Source of the DNA: Flavobacteriales bacterium UBA1937
GTDB lineage: Bacteria > Bacteroidota > Bacteroidia > Flavobacteriales > Weeksellaceae
Direction of reading: 5' to 3'
NCBI GenBank assembly: GCA_002337005.1
Contig: DDFD01000097.1
Span: 1 to 5,941 of the forward strand
Length of the DNA: 5,941 bases
In this document: positions 5,301 through 5,941 of the stretch, piece after piece
Position numbering within the stretch: the first letter of the stretch is position 1
How the letters are laid out: each line of letters opens with the position of its first letter
Program-made: the position numbers and the translations under genes
Notes under the pieces: model-generated
The model's database searches: none
Seen by the model: only the letters and a program-made list of their open reading frames with translations
What the model was told of the DNA's origin: nothing

Positions 5301-5543
5301 GAGGTTAAAGAATCAAATATTTTTAATAGTTGATTACAAATTTAAGAATTATGCAATAACATTATTTCTGATTGAAAATTTCTTAACTGTATTATATAAT
5401 TACTTGATTAGAACTGAATCAACAATTCTCATTTTTCCTAACATTTTAGTAATGGAGGATATACCTTTGTGATTCTACCCGTTGTGCATTTGTAAAAAGA
5501 ATTTAAATAACTGATAATCAATTAAAAATCAAAGATATCGGGT
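5301..5543. promoter_or_regulatory. Control region between integrase end and chr operon, with repeated AATCAA boxes
   Basis: The 243-bp gap has no gene. The hexamer AATCAA, or its complement TTGATT, occurs six times: 5311-5316, 5330-5335, 5404-5409, 5417-5422, 5516-5521 and 5527-5532. Two sets form inverted pairs: AATCAA/TTGATT 13 bp apart around the ATG-proximal region, and TTGATT/AATCAA 7 bp apart at 5404-5422. They could be contacts for the AraC half of the regulator or chance in AT-rich DNA. No intrinsic terminator for the integrase is obvious. Confidence 0.3.
5337..5344 (-). promoter_or_regulatory. Probable -7 element of the chr operon promoter
   Basis: The minus strand reads TAAATTTG, a full match to the Bacteroidota TAnnTTTG element, 36 bp before the regulator's ATG. 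A start about 7 bp downstream would leave a leader near 30 nt. No clear TTTG -33 box stands at the usual distance, which would suit a promoter that needs an activator. A second, poorer -7 match (AATATTTG) lies closer to the ATG, about 15 bp after a TTTG. Confidence 0.42.
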
Positions 5544-5941
5544 TCATCCCAACTTTCTCAGCTCTTCTTTCTTTTGTAATACATTTCTCAAAGCTGACAT
5601 ATCTTCACTTACTTTCTTATCCAATATTTTTGCATAGTGCTGCGTAGTTTTGATATTCTTATGTCCAAGCATTTTACTTACACTTTCTATAGGAACTCCA
5701 TTAGACAAAGTGATTGTAGTGGCAAACGTATGTCTTGCGATGTGATAGGTTAGTTCTTTATTGATGTCACACAAGTCTGCTATCTCTTTAAGGTAAGCAT
5801 TCATCTTCTGATTGCTCAATACAGGAAGTAGTCTTCCACTATTTAAGCAGGCAGGATGGCCTTTATATCTCTCAATAATTTCTTCTGCTTTAGAGAGCAA
5901 CGGTATGTTAGACGTCGTTTTAGTTTTCTGACGTTTTGTAT
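5544..5941 (-). CDS. Tyrosine recombinase/integrase, C-terminal catalytic part (partial, 5' end outside window)
   Basis: The frame is open to the right edge, so the visible 131 residues are the end of a longer protein; Bacteroidota integrases of this type usually have about 400. The first visible residues, TKRQKTKTTSNIPLLSKAEE, are the beta-strand segment holding the catalytic lysine followed by the 'IPL' stretch. Then come HIARHTFATT with H-x-x-R, MLGHKNIKTTQHYAKI with the LGH histidine and the nucleophile tyrosine in QHY, and a basic helical tail KKEELRKLG. The first catalytic arginine and the arm-binding domain lie outside the window. A TTG at 5900-5898 is not the start, since homology continues upstream of it. 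It cuts and rejoins DNA at attachment sites and marks a mobile element or island edge. The chr operon follows on the same strand 243 bp downstream. Confidence 0.93.
   Translation of the reverse strand, partial: TKRQKTKTTSNIPLLSKAEEIIERYKGHPACLNSGRLLPVLSNQKMNAYLKEIADLCDINKELTYHIARHTFATTITLSNGVPIESVSKMLGHKNIKTTQHYAKILDKKVSEDMSALRNVLQKKEELRKLG

Noticed and set aside
5224..5472. Plus-strand frame of 82 codons over the chr promoter
   Set aside because: Half of it is antisense to the ChrB domain and the rest covers the promoter region; no homology-like pattern is seen.
1540..5498. TTTTTACAAAT at 1540-1550 and its complement at 5488-5498 as att repeats
   Set aside because: The 11-mer is AT-rich, inverted rather than direct, and its flanks do not match, so chance is the better explanation.

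Overview
The window looks like a piece of a Bacteroidota genome, most likely a low-GC flavobacterium of the Chryseobacterium/Elizabethkingia kind. The grounds are low G+C, start codons with A/T-rich leaders and no Shine-Dalgarno, TAnnTTTG promoter elements, a TlpA-type thioredoxin with a long C-terminal extension, and a Bacteroidota-style tyrosine integrase. The genus is an inference from style, not from a search.

Layout, left to right. (1) 1-988, minus strand: the N-terminal 329 residues of a secreted TlpA-like thioredoxin; its 3' end lies left of the window. (2) 989-1619: no gene, but unusually many inverted repeats. These include a multi-branched fold at 1236-1301, a three-stem interrupted hairpin at 1361-1478, a 20-bp inverted repeat at 1519-1538 and an 18-bp perfect palindrome at 1569-1586. 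(3) 1620-1910, plus strand: a small XRE-type repressor, with the palindrome just upstream. (4) 1911-2701: very AT-rich and apparently decayed DNA. It holds a frameshifted remnant of an AraC-family gene (2317-2468, minus), an AATGT tandem repeat and a terminator-like hairpin next to chrA. (5) 5300-2702, minus strand: a tightly packed three-gene chromate module. Its genes encode a ChrB-domain/AraC fusion regulator, a small secreted beta-rich (probably outer-membrane) protein, and the ChrA chromate transporter. (6) 5301-5543: the control region of the chr operon. (7) 5544-5941, minus strand: the catalytic C-terminal part of a tyrosine recombinase; its 5' part lies right of the window.

How the parts may work together. 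The integrase, the XRE regulator, the decayed gene and the change in base composition (the tlpA side is visibly richer in G+C than the chr side) suggest a mobile or mosaic island carrying chromate resistance as cargo. The ChrB-like/AraC protein is probably the chromate-responsive regulator of its own operon. ChrA would export chromate across the inner membrane. The secreted 172-residue protein is conceivably an envelope accessory, but its role is not known. The most distinctive points are the ChrB-AraC domain fusion, the envelope protein placed between regulator and transporter, and the unexplained structured DNA/RNA region at 1150-1480.
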